Below, one piece after another: positions 51,092-63,450 of a stretch of 64,000 nt of DNA (position 1 is the stretch's first letter; the number at the start of each line of letters is the position of its first letter). Source of the DNA: Cladorhizidae sp. MBARI D1340-BT2. Lineage: Eukaryota; Porifera; Demospongiae; Poecilosclerida; Cladorhizidae. The position numbers and the translations under genes are program-made. The notes below the pieces were generated by a model. That model was given only the letters and a program-made list of their open reading frames with translations. It was not told the origin of the DNA and ran no database searches. Where the stretch lies: the NCBI GenBank assembly GCA_028752905.1, contig JAQNBH010000010.1, positions 21,127,308 to 21,191,307 on the forward strand, given 5' to 3'.

Positions 51092-53163
51092 CTATGTAAA
51101 GTATGCAATATTATCATCCATTCCATAATTAATGTGTATTAATGCTAGGGCACTGAGTCTTTCCTCACTTTGTGTGGATCTCAAGTAGTTGTTTAAACGT
51201 CGAAGTGCGGAAGCAGGTCGTTCACAAGTACAGGAACTGAGTGGGAGTGTAGCAAAAAGCTTCAAAAGGGTATAAACATTTGGAAGGGTTTTGGGACAGC
51301 AGAGTTTAAGCGATCCACTCAGAGTTTGAGGACGCTCATCTGGTAAAATTTGTAGCCACCTTAAACTTCCAGCGATGTAACTCTTCATCAAGTGTACTCA
51401 TATTTGGTAGATCTTCAGAATAGAAAGTAACAGCAGGTTCAATATTAACAAAGGACGAAGTAGTGATATGGCTTGGCAAGAGGTATAGCAATGAAGTTAC
51501 CTGGTTTTGGTATGCTTGGTAAATCTTGATTAATAATGTGATCTAGAAAAGGATTGACTACAAGTCAGCCCACTTAAAGTAATCCTCAACTGTATTAGGT
51601 TGTGTATTCAGACGATGCTGCTGTCGCTGAGTTGTGTGTGGCATCGAAATAGTTATATTGGACTGAACTGCCAATCTAGAACTATGCCAAAGTATATGCT
51701 GTGAAAAATTATCAACATCTGCTCTCTCTCTCTTTTCAATTCATTGCAACAGAGTCTTGTACTATTGTCACTCCAGAGATAAGGTCTTGGCACTTTACTT
51801 GTAATTTAACAACAGCTTCTTTAATATAAAGAGAGTCCTAAAGAGATTGACTAGGGAATACAAAAATGCAAAGGACTCCAACGTTTTCATGTATGCAAGT
51901 TAAGAGCATTTTTCTTATCATCAGAGTCCAACCATTATTAAAGTTCAGAAATTCAATATTTCTATAGAGAACTATCTCACACATTTCAATTAGAAAAGGA
52001 TGATATAGACAGAAACGCTCCCAGCCATTGATTTTCTCTACCCATCGAGTAATGCAAACGTAAGACTGCTTTGCACCAATCTGAGACCTCTTCCGAATGA
52101 TTGCTTTAAGGAGGCCCTCTCTTTTAGCTGAATACTTAATAAACCTTTTATCTGATCTACACAGTTCCTTATAGGCGGAACAGAACAGGAACTTAAGAGA
52201 GCCAGATTAATGGAATGACTTGCACAATGGGCTTAGAATGCCTTGGGCTGCTTCTCTCAAAGTAATGCCTGCACACCAGCTATCTCTCCATCGTTGAGGC
52301 CCCATCATACCCTTGCCCTCGCAATTCACTCAGTGATAAGCCACCCCCTCCAAGGTCTGTATAATGGCATTTGCTATATATATCAGCTGCTTGGACTCTC
52401 TCGAGTTTTACAAATGAAACAAACTCTTCTCGAATGTCACCATGGCCATCAACAAAATGAAGGCATATGGACAAAAATTAATACTCTACATTGTGACATG
52501 AAACCTAATCAGCTAGAACGGAAAAATATTTTGCTTCTTTTATATCTCAGATATTGTTTTGGCAAGAATCATATCATAGCCTATCATTCATTTTGAGTCC
52601 TTGGTGATAAGTGTGTTGCATTCTTTGCCTTGGTACAGTAAAGATGCTCATATAAAATACTGTCTGTCTCAGCAAAATATTTTAGCAGTGCTAAAAAGTT
52701 GCCAGGATTCATTGATGATGCAACATCCTCTAACTTTCCATGAAATGCAATACCCTGTTTGCCTAAGAAAACAATTGCTTGCCTTATTTTCTTTAGAACA
52801 GCAGTGCTTGTCATTACATCTACTCCTGATGCTGGATTTTGAATTGTACATTTGAATGCATCTGCTTTCTGCAAACAGTCACAATGGTATTGAAGCTTCG
52901 CATGATTACTCAAAGTGCAACTCATCTTGATCCAGTTAGAAAAAGGCTTAATTACCAGATAACCTTTATCTTTACGTTGGCTAGATGGAAGAAACAGAGC
53001 ACAAGGCGCACAAAAGACACCATCTACCTTAGAATTGTAGACTAGCCAAGGATATTTACTGAGCCACGATACATTAAACTTTTGGTGATAGCCATGTGAT
53101 AAGTTGCCAGGAAGGAAACTATGCAATGGTACATCGTGGTGACATAAGAAAGAGTATCTATCA
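51092..53163 (-). pseudogene. hAT transposase (TTF/DUF4371 type) remnant, copy 2
   Basis: Duplicate of 23,555-25,644. It keeps the CTCERPASALRRLNNYLRST segment in frame (51,391-51,092), which copy 1 breaks by a one-base deletion, but it has its own deletions near 52,060 and 52,140. The DUF4371 start is open at 53,228-52,584. Confidence 0.8.
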
Positions 53164-54540
53164 CAGTGGTTCCCAACCTTTTCAAGGTTATTACCACTTT
53201 TCCATAAAGCAAACCTTCCATTACCCACCCCCCCCCCTTATCTGCCACTGCCCCAAATAGTATGTATGCCAGATATCATGTTTTAATACAGGAATCACGA
53301 CTACATATTAATGTGAAGGTTGAGCCTGTTTTTTTAGAGACAAGCTTGGAGATTTGAGGAGCAGTTGTACTCAGGGCACAGCGCAGGTCATCCTCAGCAT
53401 CAAGCCTGTTCCTTGCTTTAGATTTTATGACTAGAAGAGCCGAGAAATCACTCTCACAGAGGTATGTGGATGAGAATGGAACAAGAACTCCGAGAGCAAA
53501 GCCACTGGTTTTCGGGTATGTTGGCAGCATCTTGGCCCAGAAGTCAGAGAGGCTTATAAGCTGGAACTCCTCCTTAGCTGCACTGTTGTTAACTAGCTCC
53601 AAGAACTCTTCTTGAATGTCGTCAGGGAGGTCATCAACAGAACTTCTGAAGGGGTTTCTTGTGAGTGTCATCCTCCTTAGCTGCACTGTTGTTAACTAGC
53701 TCCAAGAACTCTTCTTGAATGTCGTCAGGGAAGTCATCAACAGAACTTCTGAAGGGGTTTCTTGTGAGTGTCATCCTCCTTAGCTGCACTGTTGTTAACT
53801 AGCTCCAAGAACTCTTCTTGAATGTCATCAGGGAAGTCATCAACAGAACTTCTGAAGGGGTTTCTTGTGAGTGTCATCTCTGTGCTCTCTGTGTTGATCC
53901 CAGGAAAGTAGTGTACAAATTCTCCTTTTAGACCTGACAGGTGTTCCTTGATGTTCTCTTTTAGCTTATCTGTGATTGTTCCCTCCCCCACAACCTCCAT
54001 CAAGCGGTGAAATGCAGAGATATTTCCGTTGTCCAGCTTCCTTTCCCAGAGGCAAATTTTGGCCAGAAAAGCAGCGATGTGGTCAGTATTCATGATGATG
54101 TTTGTTTTCCGACCCTGGAGCTTGAGATTCAGACTATTCAAAGCTTCAAATATTTTATGTGCCAGATAACTGAGTTGACACTTGAAGTCTGGCACTTGAA
54201 TGGCGATCACACAGTCCTATCAAAGTGAATTAACATCAGATTATTAGTTATTGGATTTTCCAATCAATCTATACCTCAGCTTTCTTTCCATCACGGCTCT
54301 CCAGGAAAGTCTCAAGCTCTCCAACAAGTTCATAGACACGTTGGAGAACATTGCCTTTTGATAGCCACCGAACAGAGGTGTGGTAGAGAAGGTCCTACAT
54401 AGGATGATAGGGACCAGCTTTCTCCTTGTAAGTATATTTACCCGATGTTGTGCATCCATATTTTGGCACAGTTGGCGGAAGAGTATTGTTTTGAGTGCAC
54501 TTCCCTTGATGTAATTCACGATTTGTGCAAAGTGTTGAAG
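53164..54540 (-). mobile_element. Charlie/ZBED-type hAT remnant, copy 2
   Basis: Terminal repeat CAGTGGTTCCCAACC at 53,164. Transposase pieces 53,686-53,276, 54,210-53,737 and 54,519-54,244 match copy 1. It keeps TITDKLKENIKEHLSGLKGE in frame, which is broken by a deletion in copy 1. Confidence 0.78.
53571..53880. repeat. 103-bp tandem repeat, three units (copy 2)
   Basis: Starts at 53,571, 53,674 and 53,777. One more unit than in copy 1, so the array changed after the duplication. Confidence 0.9.
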
Positions 54541-54946
54541 GAAATTTTAGCATGCGCAACACTCATCAGCATTTAACAAGGGACAACTATCATTTATATA
54601 CTTGGATGACTGCCCCCAAAGTCTGTTTGAGAGTTGTAGGGAGAGTTTTGATGCCAGGTGGATGAGGCAGTGTGTTGTTATTACACCAGAGTTCTTCTTT
54701 TTAACCAGAGTTATGAATCCTGTGATTGAAATTTTAATCATTATGATATGGGTTGGCAAAATATGTACTGCCTGCATGCACTATACCAGAACGAGATCTC
54801 AGTGCATACGCCTACCAACTTCTCCCAAGACAATTTCTCTTTCTATTAAGACCACTCAGAGAGCACTCCCAACTGGTCTTATTAGAGAGGTGGTCTTAAT
54901 TGGGAATATCGCTCTTGGGCATGGCAGGGGTCTCACAAAGCATTGC
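54541..54946. other. No supported gene (copy 2)
   Basis: Counterpart of 26,901-27,342. Confidence 0.3.
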
Positions 54947-55171
54947 TCAATATATTTTATTGTGTAGTGTACAAGCATTCATAATATTAAACCAACTGCA
55001 AGTTCCCCAAACAAGATACTTATTGTTGGTGCGCTTGAGCCACTGCTCCCATCTGCGCTCATTCCACACCTTGACCTGTGCCTCATACTCGATGCCGAAG
55101 TCCCTCTTTGGATCAATGCAGATGTAAATATGTACCAGTTCCTGATCTTTCACAGTTAATGGCAGGTAGAT
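54947..55171 (-). CDS. Candidate terminal exon, unknown protein (copy 2)
   Basis: Duplicate of 27,343-27,567. Acceptor AAG with AG at 55,173-55,172. One residue differs (FGIEYEAQ instead of FGIKYEAQ). Confidence 0.35.
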   Translation of the reverse strand: MYLPLTVKDQELVHIYICIDPKRDFGIEYEAQVKVWNERRWEQWLKRTNNKYLVWGTCSWFNIMNACTLHNKIY

Positions 55172-56794
55172 CTTAAAAATAAAATAAAAAAATTCACTGT
55201 ATTCTTGGGTGCTTGGTCTTATTTGGGAGGATATTGACCCAGCCAAGTAGTCTTATAAGAGAGTTGGACTTATCTTATAGGGTCTTACTTGGGAGGGGCA
55301 AAATAAAGCCAGCCAACCGGGAGCAAGCAAAAGTGGTCTTGTAATGGAGGTGGTCTTATGGGAGGGTCTTAATACGGCGTGAGTGCGCCGCTCCCCAAGA
55401 CCGCGTGCAAATTTATTGGTTCCGGTGTCACACGGCATTTGGCATGCCAGGGAATATGGTATCCCCACACCAAATACCATAGGGTATTTGGCATCCCCTC
55501 AGGGAATTTGGTATCCCACGCGCCCTAGGGGTATTTGGTATCCCCATCCCGATGCCAGCTAGCACGTACTTTGTAGCTCTTGCTACAAGCACTGGTGGGG
55601 CTAGCAGTTATTTGTGATGCTGCCAAGAAAGAGTGCCCTTCAACGTGGTGTCCTCGTCATATACCTGTCTGTGGTTATAAGTAAAATTAAAATACGCTAC
55701 CTAACTAGGCCTATATAAAAACTACCTCCTGAAAAGGGTTCATAATATGTAGCTCTAGCAAGAAAACGTTCTATTAATTAATGTCTCCTTCCCCCTCCCC
55801 TACTAGAACTATTAATTCTGCCCTTCATGTTCTGTTGTTTGATGAAAAAAATACATACGAACTGTGGAAGCATGCATAAGTATTAAACAGACAATTTTGT
55901 GAACATATTGAATAATCAACATATTGTGTAATCTCACCTGTCCAATCCAATATCACTTTTGACAAAAAACAACATGTTTTACCTTATTTGGTTTCTATAT
56001 GCATAGCTAATTATAACTATATAGAACTTTCTCAAGGCACTAAAGCACTCTACTAGATATATATATTTGGGGGGGGGGGAGGGGGGGGCTTGGGGAATTT
56101 AGGAGTCTTTATGACCATGTCCTGTTTTCCAGGACTGCCAGAATCATTCCTTTGAACATTCACTTTATATCATGTCAATATCCTGTTCAAAATCAGTTAC
56201 TTGAACTTGTGCTTCTGCAGGTATATACTGTATTTCAGGTAGTAAACTTCATTCTGTCTCAAAAAACCCTACCTCTATATGAATATAGCCAAACATAATA
56301 TACTAAAATGCATCGCATAGAGCATCTTCATTTCCAAAATTTTCTGCCCCCCTCTCTATATACATCTTCTGGCAATACAGAATACTATTACTTTTTTTGG
56401 ACCCCCCCCCTTGAAAATCCTGGATCTGCCCCTGAATATGCAATACATTGTACAGAAATACATTATACAGATGGCTATAATTATATTACATTAGTTTGAT
56501 TGTTTCAAGTTCAGTCTTCATTTCCCCCCGAATTTCTGGTATTGCAGCCAGGATAAACAAACAAACAAACAAACAAACAAACAATAAATAACATCGTGCA
56601 GTGTAACCTCCGAATAATGGACAAGTGGGATATACCCCTTTGTCCATATTCGGATCTTGTCATATATATATACATAGCTATATATATATATATTTTTTTT
56701 TTACTTTTTAAAAGATAAGCAATTTGGTCACTTTTTTCCCACTTTTACTAAGAAAAGCGATTTGATAATTGAGTCGGAGATATTAACAATATTT
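55172..56794. other. Spacer with simple repeats (copy 2)
   Basis: Counterpart of 27,568-29,200: GGTCTTA-rich part, GGTATTTGGTATCCC repeats (55,435-55,550), poly-G (56,070-56,088), poly-C (56,402-56,410), (ACAA)n (56,556-56,583) and (TA)n (56,662-56,692). Tract lengths differ from copy 1. Confidence 0.5.
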
Positions 56795-57318
56795 ATCAGG
56801 TGAGATCATATTCTAATGAGTTCTGTGGTTGTGTCTGGCCTGCACAGCAGCTGTCTTTAAGCTTGAAATGAAATGAAATGAAATGAAATGTTTAAGGGTG
56901 TAATGAAATGAAATGAAATGAAATGAAATGAAATGAAAATATCCCAATTGTTTTTGAAGGGTCAAAGTTACACTATATAAAATTATCAATGCAGTAAATA
57001 TTTTATTTCATGGGCTGCTATTTGGAAGCTGTCACGTGGTCAACTGCGCTCAACTTCAGAGACATCCCTGTGGAGACCAGAAAAATATGGAAGGAAAAAA
57101 AGTGACCAAATAGCTTTTCTTTGAAAAAGTGAAATAAAATATTAATAATAAAAAAAATAAAAAAAATAAAATTCATTTCATTTCATGGCATTTCATTTTA
57201 TTATTAAAAAAAAGAGACCAAAGTGCTCATATTTCATTCATTTCATTACAAGCTTAAAGACAGCTGCTGCGCATGCCAGACTCAACCACAGAACTCATTA
57301 GAATATGATCTCACATGA
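56795..57318. mobile_element. Foldback/MITE-like inverted repeat (copy 2)
   Basis: Duplicate of 29,203-29,720, with the same arms and slightly different GAAAT and poly-A counts. Confidence 0.8.
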
Positions 57319-57591
57319 TAATACTCATCTGATAAAAAAAAATTTAATGCATGTAGCTAGCTGACTTGACAGAATCAACAGAGGAGCTGGATATGGTTTG
57401 CAGATCCCTTTACATACAGTTTTTATGCCTTACACTGATCGAGTGAAAGAAAGAACAGAATTTCTACTTGCAAGTGGACTTTTGTAGTTGAAGACCATCT
57501 ATTTGAAGTATGAGAGGAGAACCCTTTTAGAAATAGGCAGCCAAGAACTCATGTAGAAAAACAACACACAATCAAACTATCCTAAAGCTAG

Positions 57592-57596
57592 CTACA
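57592..57596. other. Empty target site of the family-A element
   Basis: The sequence AAAGCTAGCTACACAACAAT is uninterrupted here. In copy 1 the same sequence is split after CTACA by the element, with CTACA repeated. Confidence 0.95.
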
Positions 57597-57679
57597 CAAC
57601 AATAAAACGATGCCATCTAGGTGGGCGTTAATAAAGTTAATAATTGTCACGAGTACTACAATTTCACTGTATCCACGGG

Positions 57680-57800
57680 TCGTATAATGGTGTCGTACAA
57701 TGGTGGTATTGGGTCGTACAATGGTGGTATTGGGTCGTACAATGGTGGTATTGGGTCATACAATGGTGGTATTGGGTCGTACAATGGTGGTATTGGGTCA
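57680..57800. repeat. 21-bp tandem repeat, five units (copy 2)
   Basis: Same unit as 36,341-36,460. Units are more uniform here. Confidence 0.92.
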
Positions 57801-57979
57801 CGCCCATTGTCCGTTAGAGCCGATTTAAAAAAAAATCAATGAATGTCTATTTGGTGCACTGGCTGCTGTCCGTTGTTCAGAATTGGGAGGTTGTCCGCTA
57901 TTGGGGGACTTTCTAATGCACTATTCATATGGAGAATCAATTGGTGCACCAGCCTCTGTCCAATATAAGGTAGGTGTCC

Positions 57980-58640
57980 GCTATTATAACAGACAAGAAA
58001 AAGCCAAGATTGGGGCCATCCGAGATTTCGTTCGACCATGAAAAAAGAAGGACATCAGGGCTTTTATAGGCCCCACAGTGTAATACAAGCGAATTATGCA
58101 ACTATTGCTGCACCTTTGATAGACCTTACCAAAAAAGTATGCCCAGACAAGCTAGTATAGACATTGCAACATCAAGATGCATTTGATAAACTCAAGCTAG
58201 CCCTAGCTTCTGACCCAATCGCCCATGGACCAGATGATTATACCAAAGAATGTATCCTCCAGTTAGATGCCTCAGACATGGGGATTGAGCCAGGCAAGTG
58301 AAGAGAATGGTGACCGACCTATAGCAATTTACTCGAGGAAGTTGAAAATGAAAGAACGAAAGTATGCAACAGTGGAGAAGGAATGTCTGGCCATGGTGGA
58401 TGGAATCAAACACTTTTAGTGAACATAACAGTAGTGCCTTTTCAGGTGATAACTGATCACAGCTCTTTACACTACCTCATGACCATGAAGGACGTGTGGG
58501 GAGAACTAACATGGTGGGCATTGGGCCTATAACCTTTCCAATTCACTTCGAGTCACCGACCAGGACCAGTAAATAGCAATGCTGACGGACTCCCTCATCA
58601 GGCCTGGGAGAAAGATTCACTTCTGAAAGTAAATGACTGA
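57980..58640 (+). pseudogene. Plus-strand Ty3/gypsy RNase H fragment (copy 2)
   Basis: Duplicate of 36,640-37,300. A G-to-A change makes a stop in the CPDKLVW segment (58,157-58,159), an extra lesion relative to copy 1. Confidence 0.75.
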
Positions 58641-58927
58641 CAAGAGAAAGACATCAGGGGTGGGTCGGATGGACGCAAGTGAGAAGTAACACACAAAGTT
58701 TATATTCAATGGATGTAGTTAATCAACACACACATAACCACGTATGATGTAACATTATATACACATTTTTAAATTGTACACATATCACACCTAGCTGTAT
58801 AATTCAGTTTCATGGTGCAGTAATGTCAGTTGGTTGCTATGCTCCAGCAACTGTCTTATTGATAGCCAAAATCCATGAGCTGTAGAATAGTTCATGTTAC
58901 AAACTAATATTCTTTTCTCTCCTAAGG
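58641..58927. other. Spacer; possible 3' UTR of GT92 copy 2
   Basis: Counterpart of 37,301-37,587, nearly identical. Confidence 0.35.
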
Positions 58928-60079
58928 TTAAATATGAGCAATATACATCAACTCTTCGTTTACATATCGATTGGATATGAAGCCAGGCAGAGATGAAGAA
59001 GAGTGAATCGTTACTACTTCCACAGCAGAAAATCTAACCATTACTTTATTATGTTTGTGTCTTTCACCAACAGGTGATTTCAATGTGTTAGCCATGGCAC
59101 TGCCGCCATTTCTCAAGTTTGCCAGTAAGTTTTGGGACATTTCAGAAGGAAGCCTCTTCCAAGGTATCTGCACAGATTCTAACATGCTATTCTTAAATAT
59201 CATATTTGTGTAAAAGTGAATGTCCTTTTCATTAGGCTGTAGTGGAATGAAGAAATCGTCGCTGTCTATCATTAAGGCAATGTCAAACACACCTTGATAG
59301 CGCATGATGCAGTCTTGGTATTTTAAACTCTGCGAGTAGTAAAATACGTTAGCATTTGTCTCCCAAACTTCCATAGACACAAACCCACTATCTAACGCTT
59401 CCTTCAAGAATGGATACACTAAAGTGGCATTCTCCAAAAAGCTCTTGTCTACATTCAAATGCACCCTATCTATGCCAAGAAGTTTCTGGTGTTTGAGCCA
59501 CTCATTAAAACAGGGTGCATTACCAAATAAGGTAGTGCACACAAGCACAGATTTAACTCCTTTCAATGGAGTAACTATGTCCTTTGGAGTAGAAGAGAGA
59601 TAAAGAGGATGTTCAGCTGAAGCAAAACTGACTCCACCTCTATTGTACAGCACACTAGCAAAACTTCAATTAGTGATGGCCTCATACGGAAATCCACTGC
59701 ATTTGATTATAGCAAAATACCAACTGAAGACATTTTTAAACTCTCTCATGATCCAGCCAGCAATGGGGTCTTCTATTATTTCCACTTGTTGAGCCGAATA
59801 GCCATTGAGCTCGCATGAAAGTGCGATTTTCTTCGTCAAAATGAGCTTATGAACTTCAGCCAGTATGCACACCAAGTTACGAGGTTCCCCCCCAACTGTT
59901 CTGTTGTCATAGTATACTTTGCGAGCAACAATAGGTAGATCCATGTTCGCTTGAACTGGTGGTATAATCTTGTTGTTCACAACAAATGGTAGAAAGTACT
60001 CTAATGGGTCTCTCCTACTGTGGAGAGAAGATATTACCATACTAGTAAAGTAAGTAACCTGCAAAACAACGAGAGCGAT
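58928..60079 (-). pseudogene. GT92-like gene, copy 2, lacking its start
   Basis: Same exons and 48-bp candidate intron (59,640-59,687) as copy 1. The first 11 residues, the start codon and the upstream region are replaced at 60,080 by element B3. The reading frame continues in frame into B3 RNase H sequence up to an ATG at 60,337, so a chimeric ORF exists. The catalytic part (IDSDDFFIP) is intact. The natural signal-anchor is shortened but most of its hydrophobic stretch (IALVVLQVTYFTSMVI) remains. Without the native promoter I class it as a probable pseudogene. Confidence 0.65.
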
Positions 60080-60618
60080 CACGGAGTAATACTGTTTGTC
60101 ATACATATAGGAGTCAATGTCTGACATCTCCCCTTCCTTAACTCGAGAACCATGTTCTTGGGAAAGTCCATCAGCATTTCTGTTGGCTATCCCTGCCTTG
60201 TGTTTTACTGTGAAATTGTAGGGTTTTAAAGCCAAAGCCCATCGTGCCAAACATCCATGACTATCTTTTATACCAGTGAGTTTGGTAAGAGGGTCGTGAT
60301 CTGTTTCGATTAGAAACTTCGTTCCATCTAAGTACACTTGAAAGTTACGAATTCCTGAAACTATAGCTAGAGCTTCATGCTCGATAGTAGAATATCTTTG
60401 CTCCCGTGGTAATAAATTCCTTGAACCAAAAGCGATGGGATGTTCATTTCTTTATATAAACAGTTCATTCCAATTTGGAGTGGTCAACACTGGGTATTTT
60501 GTCAAAGCATCTTTCGATAATTATTTTGAATGACTGATCACATACTATTGTCCATTTTACTTTGTTTGGCATTTTCTTTCTTGTAAGTTCAGTGAGGGGA
60601 GTGGCTATGGTTGCAAAA

Positions 60619-61258
60619 TCAGGAATGAAATGACGGTATTACCCGCATAGTCCCAAAAAGGATCGCACTTCTTTCTTGGTCTGTGGCTTCCGGAAAGATT
60701 ACACTGCTTGAATTTTGCATTCCATTGGTTTCTTCACCCTTCCTTCTCCAACAATGTGTCTCAGATAAATTACATTTTTTCCCTTTAATGCATAACCATG
60801 CCTCTCTGATCTTGGTAAAGACTTGTCTCAAATGTTTCATATGATCGTCCCAGGACAAACTATGTATAAGGATGTCGTCTAAATAGGCAGTTGAGAAAGT
60901 GTATAAACCTTCAAGCACTTGGTCCATTAACCTCTGGAAAGTTCTTGGGGCTGACACAATACAAAGGGCATGGTATTAAATTGATACTTGCCCCATGGAG
61001 TGACAAAAGCTGTTTTTTCTCTACTAGATTCTTCCATAGGTACCTGGTAGTAGTATCCCTTGGTTAAATCTAATGTCGCCTTGCCTTTCCTATCCCGTCA
61101 ATCAGATCGTCAATATGTATTAGCGGGTAAGGATCTCCACGAGTGATAGCATACAGTTTCCGGTAATCTACGCACATCCTCATCGATCCTTCCTTCTTTG
61201 GTTCCAGCACTATGGGAGCAGCCCATGGACTACGTGATGGTTCAATGATTCCCAACAA
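60619..61258 (-). pseudogene. Family-B reverse transcriptase (B3)
   Basis: 61,258-61,070 has SPWAAPIVLEPKKEGSMRMC. 60,957-60,619 has [19 protein letters not shown] and TAYLDDILIHS. A deletion at about 61,075 removes the YITTLDLT start. Confidence 0.82.
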
Positions 61259-61412
61259 GTTCTTGATCTATTCTCTCAAAAACCTGTGACTTATGTGCGA
61301 TTCGGTATGGAGGCAGTCGGATGGGTACAGCATCTCCCGTAACAATACAATGTTCCACAAAACTCGTCCTCCCAGGAATATCCTGGATTACATCCTGATA
61401 CTCCTTCTTTTA

Positions 61413-62480
61413 TTAACTGTGTGAGTTGTTGATGTTGTTCCAATGAGAGGTGGGTTCCACTTTTGAATCTTCCATGAAGGGATCGTCTATTTCGTCATCC
61501 AATGCGAGAAGCACAACTGGAGTAGATGACTCCCATGACTTCATACCATTTATGTGGAAAACATGGAACCTCTTCCTTGTAGTTCCTAAATCTACTTTAT
61601 AGGTGACTAGAGTAATCTTTTCTGTGACAATGTAGGGTCCCTGCCACTCGCTACTCAATTTGTCTGCTTTCCTGGGTCTGAATACGAGAACAAAATCTCC
61701 AACTTCGAATTTTCGATGAGTTGCTTTCCTGTAGTGGTAATATTTGTGACTCTCTTTTCCCTTTGTCTTTTGCTATTTGCTGTACTAGTTGGATGTTCTC
61801 CTTTAGGGTTGTGATGTACTCTACCATATTCACATCATTTGTCTCCTCTTTATTCTTCCAGAATTTGACAAGTTTGTCCAAAGGTAAGCTCATCTCTCTT
61901 CCAAAGAGCAGGTGGAATGGAGGGCATCCTGTTGTGCTGTACACAGTCCCCCTGCATGCCTATAAGACGGCATTTGTCCCATTCTTTTCCATTAGTGGAG
62001 GTAAGTTTCTTCAGAAGCCTCTTCATTGTCGAGTTAAACCTCTCCACCATACCATCCATTTGGGGGTGGTATGAGTAGGTCGCCTGATCTGATGGATCCC
62101 TGTCATCTCATAAAACTGTTTAACGGTCTTTGACACAAAGTTAGTGCCATTGTCAGTTAATATCTCTTGAGGTACCCCTAGTCTCGAGGTCAATTCAATT
62201 AAACAGTTAACCACTGTTTCTGCTGTCATATTACGTAGAGGAAAAGCCTCTGGCCACTTGGTCATATAATCCATTATAACAAGGACATATTTATTCCCGG
62301 CAGTTGTTCTTTTAAGAGGCCCAAATATGTCCATGGCAATGCGTTGAAAGGGTGCTTCCATACAGGTAGGGGATGCAATGGGGCTCTACCTGCTACTGCT
62401 GGTACAGCTCTCTGACACACAGGGCATGTATTCCTACATCTTTAGCAATACCTGGCCAATCCATCCTGGTCCTGATAGCT
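61413..62480 (-). pseudogene. Family-B integrase (B3)
   Basis: 62,361-62,023 carries AMDIFGPLKRTTAGNKYVLV and EILTDNGTNF. 62,059-61,850 carries VERFNSTMKRLLKKL. 61,944-61,651 and 61,658-61,413 are the C-terminal part. Two or three frame breaks. Confidence 0.82.
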
Positions 62481-62542
62481 TCAAGAGTTCTGGCCTGGCC
62501 AATATGTCCTGCCACGGGAGAGTTGTGGGCAATTTGTAGAAT

Positions 62543-63364
62543 TCAGATACAGGCAGCCTTGGGAACGATAATGAGCTTTTTCCCATTCTGGTGATAGGGC
62601 TGTCTCATCAGTAATTCATTCTCCCAAAAGAAAAGACTGCTTTCCTCTTTAGCTTTTTCTCTGATTTTATTTAGGGTAGGATCTTGTTTTTGTAGTACGC
62701 TTAGTTTCTCCGGAGATACTGTCTCCAAAATTGATTCATCTTCTTCTGAGTTCTGGTCTAGGGTTGTAGTAATACTTTACATGACAACATTTTCTTCTAG
62801 CTCATCTTCTAGTTCCACTGGTTGGATAGCTGGGTTGTCATCCTCTTGTTGCTGTTCCTCTTTCTGCCTGAGTTGGCTTTGTTTTTCTGCTTGTGCTCTG
62901 GTTGTGATCATCACCACTTCCTCACGTGCCAGTGTTATCTGCTCTCTTTCTTCCTGAACTAGGGTTGACTCTGCTTCAGTGTCCAGCTCCTCTTTCAGAA
63001 ACCTCTGAAAATGAGGAACATCTCGTCCCATTAACATGTCGATTCCGATGTGGGGAGATACCCCTACCGCTAACTCAATGCACTTTTCCTCCACTTGCAG
63101 CTGGATCTTGGCTGCTGGAAACCATGTCTTCTTAGAGCTGGCAGTAGTATAAGGTATCTTCCAATCAAGGAAATCCGATTTTCCAATGCATCTGGGGTGG
63201 ACAATTGATTTTAAGCAGCCTGTATCTAGAAAGGCAAGAATGGATCTATCATTGACCTTCACCCTACGGGTCCATTTAGGCAAAGTCTTACTTCCATCAG
63301 GGGTGCTTGTGAGGTGAACCTTTTCAAGTTTCACTCTACAATCCCTTCTTAGTTGGCCCTTCAT
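62543..63364 (-). pseudogene. Family-B protease and linker (B3)
   Basis: 63,364-62,777 carries GQLRRDCRVK, LDTGCLKSIVHPRC and DMLMGRDVPHF. A TAA right after the MET-type codon near 62,780 splits it from 62,728-62,543, which reaches YHQNGKKLIIVPK, the ancestral join lost in B1 and B2. Confidence 0.8.
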
Positions 63365-63450
63365 GCCACAACGAAAACACTCGATCTGGCTTAAATCTCG
63401 GGGAGGGAGTCTGCTAGAATCTCCACTTGTTGGTGGGGATCGGTTTACTT

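Larger units (their letters stand above)
41880..60079. repeat. Segmental duplication, copy 2
   Basis: Collinear with 15,475-38,738. It lacks the family-A element, retains 48,264-49,439 absent from copy 1, has three rather than two units of the 103-bp repeat, and ends abruptly inside GT92 codon 12 at a fusion with family-B element B3. Confidence 0.9.
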
